A stretch of 64,000 nt of DNA from Gonocerus acuteangulatus (taxonomy: Eukaryota > Arthropoda > Insecta > Hemiptera > Coreidae). The stretch covers positions 154,174,438 through 154,238,437 of the forward strand of contig OX328123.1 of the NCBI GenBank assembly GCA_946811695.1, in the 5' to 3' direction. The notes under the pieces are model-generated. The model searched no databases and was not told the DNA's origin. It saw nothing but the letters and a program-made list of their open reading frames with translations. Position numbers and translations under genes: made by a program. Of this stretch, positions 11,956 through 22,462 are shown in pieces (the stretch's first letter is position 1; the number at the start of each line of letters is the position of its first letter).

Positions 11956-12528
11956 AGTAAAAAGTTAAGTATTTCTGTTGAGCGGAGAAGGAGTCGAATG
12001 AATAGAAGGAAGGGACACAAAGGTTCGTTTGGGAGTATTGTGAGAGGTTGGGAGAGTGGTGGGAGTCCCGCCATTGGACGTACCTGTCCTAGGGGATGGT
12101 ATTCATCACAGGACTTCCATCATCATCCCTGGTAATAGTCTAGGCGATGAGGATCTTACAGGGACAACGAGTATTCCTTATTAAAGTTTGCTATGCTGGA
12201 AGTATCTCAGACAGGGTATCTAAGTGCCGAGAAGATATTTCAGGAATAAAGCCAAACTGGGGGGATAGTTTTCTTAGACCGATCGCCAAATACAAATATC
12301 ACCAAGCAAAGAAATGAGTAAACACTTAAACAGCCATCGAATGGATTGTCTCAAATTCATTGTGAACACCTATCTCCGAGGTTATCGAAGGATAAAGCAC
12401 AACTTAAAATTAGTAAAGGCAAATACAGGCCTCAATTTCTCTCAAAGTTTATATGCAACGTGGCGTTCTGTTTTCTAAAGGAATTTTAAGAAGCATTTAT
12501 TTCTTGTAACGGTGTATAAAAAATTAAC
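11956..12528. other. No gene seen
   Basis: No coding region recognised. The purine-rich part 11985-12070 just after the gap is low complexity. Confidence 0.4.
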
Positions 12529-12750
12529 GGAGACCCGGTGGCCGTGAGGGTTAAGGCGTGAGTAATTAACACTCCGTGCCAACGGTCGAGGGTTCAATTC
12601 CCTCTAGGGGCGGCGGTGGCTTTTCTTTCGAAAAAATAAAAGGCATCACCCCCTATCCTGGCTAAAAAAGAGTGGTAAACTATAGATAACCTGTCCTAAA
12701 ATTCGTAGTAAATAATAAATGGACGTTAAAATTTAAATAAATAAATAAAA
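12529..12750 (+). mobile_element. tRNA-derived SINE (family B)
   Basis: The head GGAGACCCGGTGGCCGTGAG leads to a B box (GGGTTCAATTCC). Then comes a palindrome-like GGCTTTTCTTTCGAAAAAA stretch, the shared core (GAGTGGTAAACTATAGATAA) and the family's own tail (TAATAAATGGACGTTAAAAT) with an AAATA-rich end. Other copies: 31702-31899, 41159-41361 and 43046-43207 (all minus), with fragments at 14071-14165, 20050-20080 and 52727-52766. It is joined tail to tail with a 5S SINE at 12751. Confidence 0.85.
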
Positions 12751-12885
12751 ATTGGGCTATTAACGCCTGGCTATCTACAGGTTGCCATGGTTTCCATAGC
12801 ACGTGGAAGGTCACGCGTTCAGGTACATTGCACGCCCGACGTTGCCTTACTTCGGTGATTAACCGGAACCGATGCATGGAACGAG
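12751..12885 (-). mobile_element. 5S rRNA-derived SINE, diverged
   Basis: Minus-strand copy lacking poly-A. The core (GGCTATCTACAGGTTGCC on the plus strand) is followed by 5S-like sequence (CACGCCCGACGTTGC, TACTTCGGTGATTAACCGG), ending at about 12885. It begins with the phrase ATTGGGCTATTAACGCC, which is also how the copy at 62503 begins. Confidence 0.8.
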
Positions 12886-13001
12886 GCTAGGACAACGGAG
12901 AAGTTATTCACGTTATAACTGTAATATGCTCTATAGTCTTAAATCAGTACAAAAAATGAGTGGTATGGAATTAAGGAAATGTGGTTCCTTAATAATAATA
13001 A

Positions 13002-13004
<3 letters not shown>

Positions 13005-13058
<54 letters not shown>
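13005..13058. repeat. (TA)n microsatellite
   Basis: Uninterrupted TA run. Confidence 0.97.
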
Positions 13059-13060
<2 letters not shown>

Positions 13061-13135
13061 TAAATATGGCAAAGGTCCAAATAATAGTACTCCAGATTCT
13101 TCTAAATGTACATAAATAAAGGTCACAAATCATGG

Positions 13136-13141
<6 letters not shown>

Positions 13142-13206
<65 letters not shown>
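13142..13206. repeat. (TA)n microsatellite
   Basis: Uninterrupted TA run 84 bases after the previous one. The two could pair with each other. Confidence 0.97.
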
Positions 13207-13209
<3 letters not shown>

Positions 13210-13210
<1 letters not shown>

Positions 13211-13720
13211 CACAGAGAGATTTACTAAGCATTACGTGCTATATTGTCCATCGCGTGTAATATGAAAAGAAACCGCATCATCTGAGTGTGTAATCTATAT
13301 AATTCAAACTAGCAGGAGTGGAACCAAGGAACCAAGACTAGGCTGTAATTCAATCTAAAGCCTTTATTCCACCACAAAGTTCCATCGTATTGCTGCAATT
13401 AATCAAGTCTGGCCTCTAAAAGAGTTTTTATTGAGACTTAAACACTTAACCTAATTTAATAAGGGTACTGAACATGAAACTGTTCCGAAAGAAGCTTTCC
13501 TTCTCAAATGAAGATAAAAACCAAAGCGTTCTTTAGAGTTCACGTCCAGCCGACTTCGATTTAATTGAAGGCCAAATGATTAATTTTAATATAATATAGA
13601 ATAAGTCAAAACATGTACGAAATGAGTTAAGTGCATTATGACTTTCTCCTAAGACTCATGACTCAAGGATAGTGTAAGCAAGTCATTGACTCTCAGCCTT
13701 GATCGTTTACGACTCACGAA
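13210..13720. other. No gene seen
   Basis: No recognisable coding region or repeat. Confidence 0.4.
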
Positions 13721-13721
13721 T

Positions 13722-14365
13722 TATTAACTTTTTTTTAGAGAGGTTTGAAATTTTAGTTGGTTGTAAAGAGAGCTTTCGTTGCTAGGACGATAACAGGTCA
13801 GCGTTTACGGTACTGTATCTATTTCATAATATTATATTTATCTGCGGTTCGTTAACTGTAATACCAGACCTTGATTTACAAGAAATAAACAGTGATTTTG
13901 TCCCTCATTCAGTTTACGCTATACCTGGTAATGGTCCATCCGAGGTAATAATATCCCGAACCCATATGCACAGCCTCCTCACCCATCAGCATCCCCAGTC
14001 AGAACACTCTTGGTAATGCTCGCAAATATAATGGGTGTTTCCAAATGAAATCTAGGAAACATATTTTTTTAAATTTTAACGTCCATTTATTATTGACAAC
14101 GAATTTCAATCTGAACTCCTGTTACGGGTAACCTATAAATAACGGGTTATCTGTAGGTTATTCGTTTGTTGACACTTGTCCGGAGTGCCTAGTGTCAGGA
14201 AACATACTTTGATTACTTATGAATTGATGAATAGCATATAGTATGACGGGAACCGTACAATAATAAACTGCACGAAATTATGTAGTAGCCTTAATTTTGA
14301 TGATACATTATTTAACGCAAAAAAATAACTACTTATCTGCCGTGAGGAAGCACGGGTATTCAGTT
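13722..14365 (-). repeat. Dispersed repeat R700, minus copy
   Basis: Matches 30945-31660 in reverse orientation and, over its inner half, 53705-54090. Shared phrases on the plus strand here include CATCAGCATCCCCAGTCAGA and GATAACAGGTCAGCGTTTAC. A SINE B fragment sits inside it at 14071-14165. One end reads AATACCCGTGCTTCCTCACG on the minus strand, which can form a short hairpin. No protein is seen. Confidence 0.75.
14071..14165 (-). mobile_element. SINE family B fragment nested in R700
   Basis: AAATTTTAACGTCCATTTAT and the core ATCTGTAGGTTA-type phrase are recognisable. The tRNA-like head is missing. Confidence 0.6.
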
Positions 14366-14429
14366 AATGTTATATAAATTACAAATTTTGCAACCAAACG
14401 AGTGACAATCTCTAACGCCAACCATTTTT

Positions 14430-14695
14430 TAACCATGTGCATGTAACTTGTCTATATAATAGCAACGCTATTAACACGTTAGGGCCCAGCGTGGTGGCAT
14501 ATGCGTCAGCAGACAGCTTGGTTTTCTTTCGATCCCGCTACTCCGGGCCTTGTCTTAGACGCTTCGTATTTGATTTGGGACCTCATGACGTATTTCCGGT
14601 TAGGTTTGCGGGTCTGGTATCGTATGATACTGAATCCACCCGAAACCTCCTTCAACGGGCCCGCTATCGTGGCGTATTTGACATTTTACTAAATT
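14430..14695. other. GC-rich island of unknown nature
   Basis: About 50% GC in a much more AT-rich surrounding. It contains GGGCCCAGCGTGGTGGCAT near 14482 and GGGCCCGCTATCGTGGCG near 14656. Two overlapping plus-strand frames (88 and 63 codons) are open, but neither resembles a known family. It may be an old repeat or a small exon-like piece. I cannot tell which. Confidence 0.35.
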
Positions 14696-14699
14696 GTAA

Positions 14700-15169
14700 T
14701 TAATCCAAAAAATGTACATCATTTTAAAAGTTTCTTCACTTATTTATTTGTTTTATATTTTTGCCGATATAACTATACAAAAAGAAGACTTGGGCCCTGA
14801 TGGGAATTCTTTTCGAAGCCATCAGTCCTGAATGTATTAATATCAAAACATTGTTGTTGTTTTGTTTTTTTTTGTAGACGCAAAGAAGAAAAAATTTTAC
14901 AATGCCCATTCATGTTAAGGAATGATAAAAAAAAAAGAAAAAAAAAGGAAAAAGCCCCTCTACATTCCTTGAAAAATGAGAGGACCCAAAGACCACTTAA
15001 ACACCCAGACCCAGACAGGCAGAACGACTCCTCAAGAATGCCAAATCCCCCAGACGACAGGGAAATCTATAGAACAGGCTCCATTAATTGGTAGCAGTTT
15101 AAAAAGCAGGAGGCACAAAGGTACTCAGAACTCTATTTATCTTGTACTACACCATAGGGCTAAGAGCTT

Positions 15170-15171
<2 letters not shown>
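14700..15171. other. No gene seen
   Basis: AT-rich with an A-run at 14927-14950. The downstream frames are low-complexity lysine-rich and unconvincing. Confidence 0.4.

Positions 15172-15239
<68 letters not shown>
15172..15239. repeat. (TA)n microsatellite
   Basis: Uninterrupted TA run of about 66 bases. Confidence 0.97.
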
Positions 15240-15242
<3 letters not shown>

Positions 15243-15644
15243 AGTTTTCAAAATAAATACTGGACGACAAAGTGGTGATTTTCTGTTTCATCATCATGAG
15301 AGTTTTAACGGTAGCCCAGTAATTGCAAACTCTGCTTGTAAGGTAAAAAACGAAATTTGCATTTAATCTGAGGTTTGATCAGATGGTTTCCCCTCCACGT
15401 TTTATAGCTTGAGATGTTTTAAAGAGTAAACCTGAATAAAAATCTTCTTAGATCCTGAATTCAAGATTAGTCGAACATTGCTCCGGGCTGCCAAGTTTAA
15501 ATTATAAATTTTAAAGGGTTATTTTTTTTTTATCCTGGGACCTATGTAATGGTAATAAAAAAAATGTTAAAGCTAAATTATTCATTATTTTCTTACTTTT
15601 TAAGCAATATTTAATTCTGTCAACTAGAATATTTCTGAGAGAAT
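15240..15644. other. No gene seen
   Basis: No recognisable coding region or repeat. Confidence 0.4.
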
Positions 15645-15798
15645 AGTTGGAATTCGACTAGGAAAGCATCAATTTGATTTTTGTAAAAATCTATATACAA
15701 TAGGTTTCGACTCTTCTCTGGAAACCTTCGTTGGCAATGAATGCCGGTGGTAAAGCATGACCAAAGTTACCATTTTAATTTTCACCATGGTCATCGAC
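15645..15798 (+). repeat. Partial copy of the inverted-repeat element family
   Basis: AGTTGGAATTCGACTAGGAA followed by TTTTTGTAAAAATCTATAT matches the arms at 4710 and 16355-16625. The CATGGTCATCGACT phrase at its end recurs at 16489. Confidence 0.6.
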
Positions 15799-16145
15799 TT
15801 TTTTTCTGATTCAGAAAGATTTAGATTTACACGACGCTTCGCCTTGTTTCTCTGGTTCGCCTATAGTTCTCTTACAGCTTCAAGTTAAATGGAATAAGAC
15901 CATCATCAATGAAAAATTCCATGTCTGATCCCGGGTCTGAAACTCCCCTCCTAGCATTTTGTTACCCATAAATCACTCGTAAAAATTATAAATAAAACAT
16001 TGAATTTCAATTGCATACATTATTAATCATATTTATGAATCAGTGTTCCATAGAGTAAATATTCGCCTTGTTCCATAGAGTAGTCACTTCTAGGTCTTTG
16101 ACTCTGATTTCCCAACATCCGAAATTTGTGATTCGCCCTTTCTTC
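15799..16145 (+). repeat. Copy of the AGTAAGGGCGAATCA TIR element, one end lost
   Basis: Collinear with 37450-37843. Shared phrases include TTTTTCTGATTCAGAAAGAT, CCTAGCATTTTGTTACC and ATTTCCCAACATCCGAAAT. The right end GTGATTCGCCC is kept and the left end is replaced by the neighbouring repeat. Confidence 0.7.
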
Positions 16146-16263
16146 TCCAATGATATGCATAATCACAAAATAATTTTTGTAAAATTATTCAACATCGATC
16201 TACAAACTAGATACCGACAAGTAACCCCGTTACAATTTACATCTATAGCTGCGTGTTTATCTG

Positions 16264-16264
16264 T

Positions 16265-16305
<41 letters not shown>
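16264..16305. repeat. Poly-T run, about 42 bases
   Basis: Homopolymer T. On the minus strand it is a poly-A tail candidate, but I see no retroposon body attached. Confidence 0.95.
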
Positions 16306-16308
<3 letters not shown>

Positions 16309-16354
16309 CCCTAATGAGATGTGATAGTTAGCCGTCTAGGTGATAAGAAACCAG

Positions 16355-16625
16355 GAAGTATTTGGGATTCGACAAAGAAAAACAGCCATATTTTCGACAA
16401 AACCTATATTTAGAAGGTTTCGGCATGTTCTTTGGCAGCCACGAATTCAGATTGGATTCTTGGAGTGACTATGGTAAAAATATGATACCATGGTCATCGA
16501 ACTGCTATCTTTGGTCTCCATCCCTTGGCATTCATTCCTGAAGAAGGCACCAAAGAGCATGCCGAAACCTTCTAAATATGGATTTTTGTCAAAAAAATGG
16601 TCGTTTTTTATTGTCGAATCCAATT
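16355..16625. repeat. Inverted repeat with a hammerhead-like motif in the right arm
   Basis: The left arm (GGGATTCGACAAAGAAAAAC, then TATATTTAGAAGGTTTCGGC) is the reverse complement of the right arm (GCCGAAACCTTCTAAATATG, then TTATTGTCGAATCC). The right arm carries CTGAAGA at 16538-16544, a GGCA/TGCC stem and GAAAC at 16564-16568. The left arm has lost the CTGAAGA half. Confidence 0.7.
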
Positions 16626-16724
16626 ATCAATTATTCCTTAACTTAATTTCATTTATAATTATTAATAATGCAATGTGTAAAACCACCATCCATCTGTGTA
16701 TCTGTATCATGTGAAAATCTCTTA

Positions 16725-16925
16725 TGGCCAAAGCCCCGTATCGTGTGCAAAGTTTGGTCGTAATCAGCCAAACGGTGTGGATTTGTGGACAGCTGGTAGA
16801 CGGTTTTGACTTACGATACTCCCCGGATCAAGCCATACCAGTGCTCCAAGTTTGGTCAAACGGTGTGGATTTGTTTTGGAAGGAACAAACAGACACGTGA
16901 TTTTTATAAATATAGATGTATTAAC
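16725..16925 (+). repeat. Repeat end with duplicated phrase and short AT tail
   Basis: CCAAACGGTGTGGATTTGT occurs twice (about 16768 and 16858), followed by a CAGACACGTGATTTTTATA-type end. Similar phrases about a hypothetical query followed by ACAGAC and an AT repeat also appear at 39530 and 42085, and are common at the ends of arthropod repeats. The family is not assigned. Confidence 0.5.
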
Positions 16926-16929
16926 GGAA

Positions 16930-17645
16930 GGAGTTTTACGAAAGAGTGCAACGTATTGGATTTTAGAGTTATGCGGATAATTTAGGGGATATTAAGGGAA
17001 GTGACCTTGATATTTCTCAATAAGTTCAATTCTTAGGCGGACAGTCACTTTTGAAGTAATTTTCAAACAGTTGATCATGTATTTTTATGTGAATTTGTGG
17101 GTCTACCCCTAAGACAAGTATTTCCGCGTCTAAGGGGTTTCGAAACGTTAAGATTTCTAGTTGGTATGCCCTGATTGTATCAAGAGTTCATCATTTTCAG
17201 CGAGTTTTCCGCACTACGATAACGCATCGTTCGATTATTGACGGAACCCAGGGCAGATGCTCGTGCGGAATCAAGGCATCCGAGTACCAACCTGAGCGGT
17301 AACAAATCAATACGGAAATGACGGAGACTCGAGGAAATCCGCAGAAAGAAAAGTCAACAGTCAACCGTGAGGCCCGTTCTGCATCTTTACACAAAACAGA
17401 AAAAAACAAAAAAACAAACTAAATCAATAGAGAATAACAAATACATTGAAATCATTGAAGAGTCATTCTTATTTCAGGTCGATACAACAATACAATTCTG
17501 TTTATAGACATTAGGATCATTCCAAGTGAAATCAAAACATCTATTGTACCTCATATTTACAGATATTAATGAAATTTGGTATACACATTAACATTGTTGG
17601 GACAAAGAGAGATACCAAATTTCAAATTTTTATCTAAAATAGTTT
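16930..17645. other. No gene seen
   Basis: The part 17190-17410 has more balanced composition and a 70-codon minus frame without recognisable homology. Confidence 0.4.
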
Positions 17646-17649
17646 CCAA

Positions 17650-18300
17650 AAACTTAAAACCAACATCTCCCTGTCCGATTATAATTTTGAAAGTGTGGCC
17701 AGTTTCACTTACTTGGGCTCCTCAATCAACAAGGAAAACAGGATTAGCCACGAAATACAGAAAAGAATAATGGCTAGCAATAGGGCATATTACGCAAACC
17801 TCAAGCTCCTCAAATCAAGTATTCTCTCAACGAAGACCAAATTGAAGCAGTATAATACTCTTATCACACCTGTTGTTACCTACGGGTCGGAAACATGGTG
17901 ACTTCAATCTACTGACTGCCATAAGCTAAGGATTTTTGAAAGACGGATCATTAGAAGGATATATGGTGCAGCTAAGATAGATGGAAAATGGAAGATAAAG
18001 AGTAATGCTGAAATTGCAGCCATACTGAAAAATCAGGATATCGTTAATTATATAAAAGCAGGTAGGCTGCGATGGGCGGGTCACATTCCGAGAATGCAGG
18101 AGGAGAGGTTGCAAAAGAGGATGTTGGACATGGCAATCCTAGGAAGAAAAAGAAAAAGAGGAAGGCCAAGAAGCCGTTGGAAAGACGAAGTAGCAAGGGA
18201 TGCTGCTAAACTGGGCGTAATAAATTGGAGGAATGCTTCCATGGACCGTAACGGATGGAAGGGCATAGTCCGGAAGGCCAAGGGTCATAAAGACCTGTAG
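17650..18300 (+). pseudogene. Non-LTR retrotransposon reverse transcriptase C-terminus, broken
   Basis: The plus frame reads LSDYNFESVASFTYLGSSIN from 17671, then about 60 more residues to VTYGSETW, an in-frame TGA at 17899-17901, then LRIFERRIIRRIYG, RLRWAGHIPRM, GRKRKRGRPRSRWKDEVARD and a stop at about 18300. The YLGS, YGSETW, FERR, RLRWAGH and GRPR.RW blocks, in this order, are typical of the end of the reverse transcriptase ORF of RTE-like and related LINEs. The frame is otherwise continuous: one premature stop, no frameshift. The endonuclease and the catalytic part of the polymerase are absent, consistent with 5' truncation. Just after the stop, AGTAAGTGAGTAAG is a short tandem of the kind that ends these elements. 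The clade assignment is tentative. Confidence 0.85.
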
Positions 18301-18345
18301 TGCCAGGGAGTAAGTGAGTAAGTTTCCAAAATACGGCCATGTAAA

Positions 18346-18945
18346 ATTTTCAACAAGTCCGTTACGCAGAAACTGCTTAACTAAGCACTTTTACCAGAAT
18401 TGGGTAGAGTAGCGTGCATTTCTGAATAATTTGCTTAAAATAACCTATGTAGATAAACAAATTAAACAAACATAAATAGTTCTGCTCTTTTACATTTGTT
18501 ATGAGCAGCTGGTTCAATTATTACTTTTGTAATTAATTTCCTTCCAGAGTTTTGTGTAAGCGTAATACTACACTACGTAATAAATAAACAAAGCTTTACA
18601 CTTTCGTCTATTGATCTTGATGAATAATAAAAGAAACGGGATACAGTAATAACACAGGAACAGGACACAGCGCCCCCTAGTGGCAGACATCAGAACTCTA
18701 CGGCCCACACATCAAAAGAGAGGATGATGTGCTCACAGCTACTGGGAGTTTCGAAAATCTACGTTTGGCGGGAGAATTCAATTTAAACGTAGTACAATGT
18801 AACCCCCCCCCCTTCCGATAGACCGATTTAGTTCATTTTTACAACACTTCTTTCTTATTAGATAATCAGGACGTATAAACAGTTTCGTAACAATACAACA
18901 GAAATTACGACCGGTATGAGGAACAATGAAGAATCAGCATAAAAC
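18346..18945 (+). repeat. Third copy of the long inverted-repeat arm, diverged
   Basis: Collinear with 38535-39000: GTCCGTTACGCAGAAACTGC, AATTTGCTTAAAATAACCTA, CGCCCCCTAGTGGCAGAC and ACCGATTTAGTTCATTTTTA are all recognisable, with many substitutions and one insertion around 18700-18790. No opposite arm is seen near it. Confidence 0.75.
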
Positions 18946-19025
18946 GTAGAAACAAGTATAGACACACCACTTGCCGTAACGTCTATATGAAAAAAAATAT
19001 TGAGATTTTGGGTTACTATTTACAT

Positions 19026-19254
19026 TGGTAGCACTCGGCTAATGAACTGGAGGACCTACATTTAAAACGGGGGCGCGGACTTAAGATTTTTATCTTCTAG
19101 TGTTCGAGGGTAGAATTCGGGGGTTCCAGACCGTCCCATTTAACTAATTTATAAGTATGAACATGGAAAGGGAAAAATCAGATAGCCGCAGTACAGTACT
19201 GACCACACTATCTCCTTAGTGCGCCATATGGTCACGACCCCCCTGGGCCTGTTA
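19026..19254 (+). mobile_element. tRNA-derived SINE (family C), diverged
   Basis: Forward copy beginning within the A box (GGTAGCACTCGGCTAATG). The B-box region is mutated, and the 3' body (ATACTGACCACACTATCTCC-like, then GGGCCTGTTA) is recognisable. It is the most decayed copy of the family in the window. Confidence 0.7.
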
Positions 19255-19259
19255 TTTAT

Positions 19260-20040
19260 ATTGGTATGAAATAAATAAGTAGATCCCGGTCTTCTGAAAC
19301 GTTTTGCTCCCAGTGGAGTAAAATAATTAGGGTGTATTTGGAATTGAGATATAACGAGTGACTAATCGAGGCGTCATAAACTACGAAAATATTTAAAACA
19401 AAAACATAAGACCAAAACATATTAAATAAATGCACAACTACTGTTACGCACTTTGCGTGAACTTCGTATTCTGAACCTAGAAGCGGCGGAACGGACACCA
19501 CGCGGATCAGCAAAACATGAAGGAAAACACGTGAACATTTTTGGCATCCGTTCAAGAGTTATAAAGGAGGGCGTGGTCAGAATACACCCCTGGCCACACC
19601 CAAACATTAGGGGGAGGGGGCCATCCCGTCCGAAATGACAATCAGCGACCCCTCACAATATGAGAACAAAGAATTGGGTCAAACCTGCCCTCACAAAACC
19701 AACCGAGAAAGGTAGCGTCCTGTTCATACTCGGTCTTGTTCGGATTAGCTATGCCCGTGATTTCATGATATTTAGTTCGATTACTATGTAATTTAATATC
19801 ATTGATGCAGAAATAAAAACAAATGTTTAAATATTATTTAATTTAGTATTTTTTATTTTTTTATGCATTTGGGGTTATAAGGTACCTCTACGCTGAAAGG
19901 CACAAGGAGGAAGAAGAAGAAGAAGAAGGGTTATGAGGTGATAACACGATGAATCTTTATCAAGTTCATGATTTATCCAAAGAGGAACGAGCCAGGAGAA
20001 AAATGAATTTTACTGGTGGTAAAAAAGACCACATTATCAA
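19260..20040. other. No gene seen
   Basis: Contains overlapping 60-codon frames on both strands around 19430-19640, in a patch of higher GC, with no recognisable product. There is a short GAA run at 19908-19927. Confidence 0.35.
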
Positions 20041-20049
20041 ATTATATTT

Positions 20050-20080
20050 ATTTATTTAAATTTTAACGTCCATTAATTAT
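20050..20080 (-). mobile_element. SINE family B tail fragment
   Basis: TTTAAATTTTAACGTCCATT is the terminal piece of family B on the minus strand. Nothing else of the element is present. Confidence 0.5.
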
Positions 20081-20309
20081 ATAAAATTTCTATTAAACAA
20101 ATCATATATTTTATTTATCGATATGTAACTGTTACTATCTAAAATCTCTGCCGGAGCTAATCTGAATAAGACCCAATTGATTCCTAACGCATCAAGAAGT
20201 TTTGAGAAATTAAATTGAAACAAAATATATAAATATTGGACGTTGGATTGATATATTGGTGTTAACCCTTCCAGGGGAACATCTTTTTTTCTTCTATTAG
20301 TTCGAACAT

Positions 20310-20324
20310 CCGTCTCTGAGACGG
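20310..20324. repeat. Short hairpin CCGTCT-nnn-AGACGG, copy 1
   Basis: CCGTCTCTGAGACGG, a perfect 6-bp stem with a 3-base loop, preceded by GAACAT. Further copies are at 21301-21315, 21335-21349 and 21519-21533. Confidence 0.7.
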
Positions 20325-20446
20325 GTACCTTGATTTCCATATTGTCAACAGCCTAATAATTACTTTTAAGTCACTTATCATAATTGGTACGTAGTTTTGT
20401 TTGTTAAAGGAAAATAATATTTATTTCTGAATTTCGTTAAAATTAT

Positions 20447-20841
20447 GAAATGTTTGTATAAAAAAAATCAGTCCCGTAACAGGCCACGAGGGCCCAGAGG
20501 GGCAGATACTATAGAGGTATCTGATTCTTGACCATACGGCACACTAGCGAGATAGTGTGGTCAATACCACCCCCTCCGAGTGGTGTGTCTCCGGCCGCCT
20601 GATTTTTCCCTAGCTGCTTCCACTGCTGGAGTCATTAGCACCAAGGTACCCATTGATAAATTAATTAAAGGCTGGGTTGGCCTAGGGAACCCCAAATCTG
20701 GGACCCCAAATCCAACCCTCGAACGACGGCACTAGAAGAAAAAATCTTTAGTGCGCGCTCGGGTTTTGAACCTGGTCCTCCAGTTCATTAGTCGAGTGCT
20801 CTACCACTGAGCTAACCTCGCCCCCCGAAATGTTTGTATAA
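20447..20841 (-). mobile_element. tRNA-derived SINE (family C), complete, with 15-bp duplication
   Basis: Minus-strand full copy, very close to that at 533-911. The head near 20822 has TTAGCTCAGTGGTAGAGC and GGTTCAAAACC. A perfect 15-bp target-site duplication, GAAATGTTTGTATAA, lies at 20447-20461 and 20827-20841. Compared with 533 it has a small insertion (CCCCTCCGAGTGGTGTG) near 20572. Confidence 0.87.
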
Positions 20842-21290
20842 GAAACCCAAATTATATTCGCCTATGCAGTCTTTTTCTCTTTTTTTATTTTTATTTTCTT
20901 TACTTTTATTACATTAATTTCAGTCAAATTTATAGTAAAAATTACATCGAGAAAAAAAGTTATAAAATGAAAAATACAAAAATAATAGAGTATTAAATAT
21001 TTTTGAAAATGTAGACTAATAAAAAGTTATGAAAATGTAAACTCGTAAAAAATAGAAAAAGTCAAAACTCAAAGAATTAGACTAGAAAAAAAAGTACAAA
21101 AGTAATAGACTATTAAAAATTTACAAAAATGTAGACTAATAAAAAGTTACGAAAATGTAAACTAGTAAAAAATTATAATTAGTAAAAAAAAAAAATAAAT
21201 GTGTTTTTGTACGCTACTGAGTCCTAATCTTTTATTTTAGTACGCATTACTTGAAGTTCTGCGTAAGTGTGCGTCACAATGAGTACATTA
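20842..21290. repeat. A-rich region with a degenerate tandem pair
   Basis: GTAGACTAATAAAAAGTTA occurs at about 21010 and 21130, with the following AAAATGTAAACT phrase also repeated, a period near 120 bp. Otherwise low complexity, no gene. Confidence 0.55.
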
Positions 21291-21300
21291 ATCGGAACAC

Positions 21301-21533
21301 CCGTCTAGCAGACGGCTACTCGGAACGTACGCTAGTAGGAACATCCGTCTTATAGACGGAGTGTCATTGAGAAAAAACGCTCTTACAGACTCCAGAGACG
21401 GATGTTGGCTAAACTACCGCCATGTCCGTGGAGGGAAAGGTGTAAACTGAGTAAACTTAAAGCCACGCCAACCTTAACACCATACAACCATACATATGGT
21501 TACTCCTTTAAACTATACCCGTCTAGGAGACGG
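21301..21533. repeat. Cluster of CCGTCT-nnn-AGACGG hairpins, copies 2-4
   Basis: Perfect hairpins at 21301-21315 (loop AGC), 21335-21349 (loop TAT) and 21519-21533 (loop AGG), and a decayed one at about 21387-21401. Flanks tend to GGAACAT on the left and ATGTTCC on the right, so the full unit is a near-palindrome of about 29 bp. The loops differ while the stems are unchanged. Confidence 0.7.
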
Positions 21534-21549
21534 ATGTTCCGTTAGGAGG

Positions 21550-21936
21550 AATAAAGAAAAATAAGAGGGTTTTATGACATCATGCAATCCTTTACTTTAT
21601 TTTTTTCCCCGCTTGAAAATGAGTAAATTATCGACACGTCATAAAAAAACTGACATTACTAAATAGATACATTTTTGGTTTGACGTGAACATTTAAAGTT
21701 TAAATAAGTTTGACCTCAAATTTTTCTAATTGAAGAAAAAAATATCATAAGCAAATTGTAGGTTTATTATCTTAGTAATGTGTTATATTAAAAGGTGTGG
21801 TTTTATTTTATTCATGACCTCAGATTGTCCTGCTTGATTTTGAAGCCGTTATTATTTATTTATTTTACAATTATTATAATAATTATGATGTCGTCAATTT
21901 TTGTTTTATATCCTTGAAGAAGGCTTCACAATCGAG
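21550..21936. other. No gene; vestige of a hammerhead-like motif
   Basis: AT-rich. At 21914-21945, CTTGAAGAAGGCTTCACAA followed by GAGCCAAAAA keeps the outline of the hammerhead-like repeats, with the GAAAC core lost. It directly precedes the direct repeat at 21937. Confidence 0.4.
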
Positions 21937-22345
21937 CCAAAAAAATAAACTAATTTTTTATTAAAAATATAATTTTATTCATATCTTATCCCTCTAGTTT
22001 CTTCATCTTTAAAACAATAAGTGGGAATAGATGGCTAACTGTTAAGTTTTCGATGGTAGAGATGTTCACTATAAGTGCTAAATAAAACAAAATGTTTAAT
22101 CAAATATGAGGGCTTCGGAAGTCAGAGGGTCTAAGAGAGAAAAAAAGTGTTAGGAAACAGGAATGGGGGGTTGTGAACACCATAATCTTGTGGGTGGTAA
22201 AGAGATACAAGTGATTTTTTCAGACAGTACCTGGTCCCTAGCTTGTGTATCTCTTGAGTATTGTCACTTTTGTAATATCTACTTTTGAAAGTCCAGAAGG
22301 TCATTAAGATGTCTATGTGCGGATTAGCCAATGCATTTGCATATA
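21937..22345 (+). repeat. Direct repeat DR, first copy
   Basis: Aligns end to end with 24542-24945 in the same orientation, including ACTAATTTTTTATTAAAAAT at the start and ATTAAGATGTCTATGTGCGG at the end, with substitutions and small indels. Partial copies are at about 23700-23880 and 27195-27340. No coding sequence. Confidence 0.8.
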
Positions 22346-22462
22346 TCATTAACCGGATGATGTACCTATTATGTATTATCGATAATCAACAGCTAAGGAC
22401 CTGAGGATTCGTCTAGTATGATCGGAACTGTAAAAAATCTAGTTTTTGCTATTACCACACAC

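Noticed and set aside
11655..12074. 139- and 91-codon frames across 11756-11955
   Set aside because: Most of the length is assembly-gap N.
19256..19638. Three overlapping frames of 61-99 codons
   Set aside because: Mutually overlapping on both strands with no motif, so no one frame is preferred.
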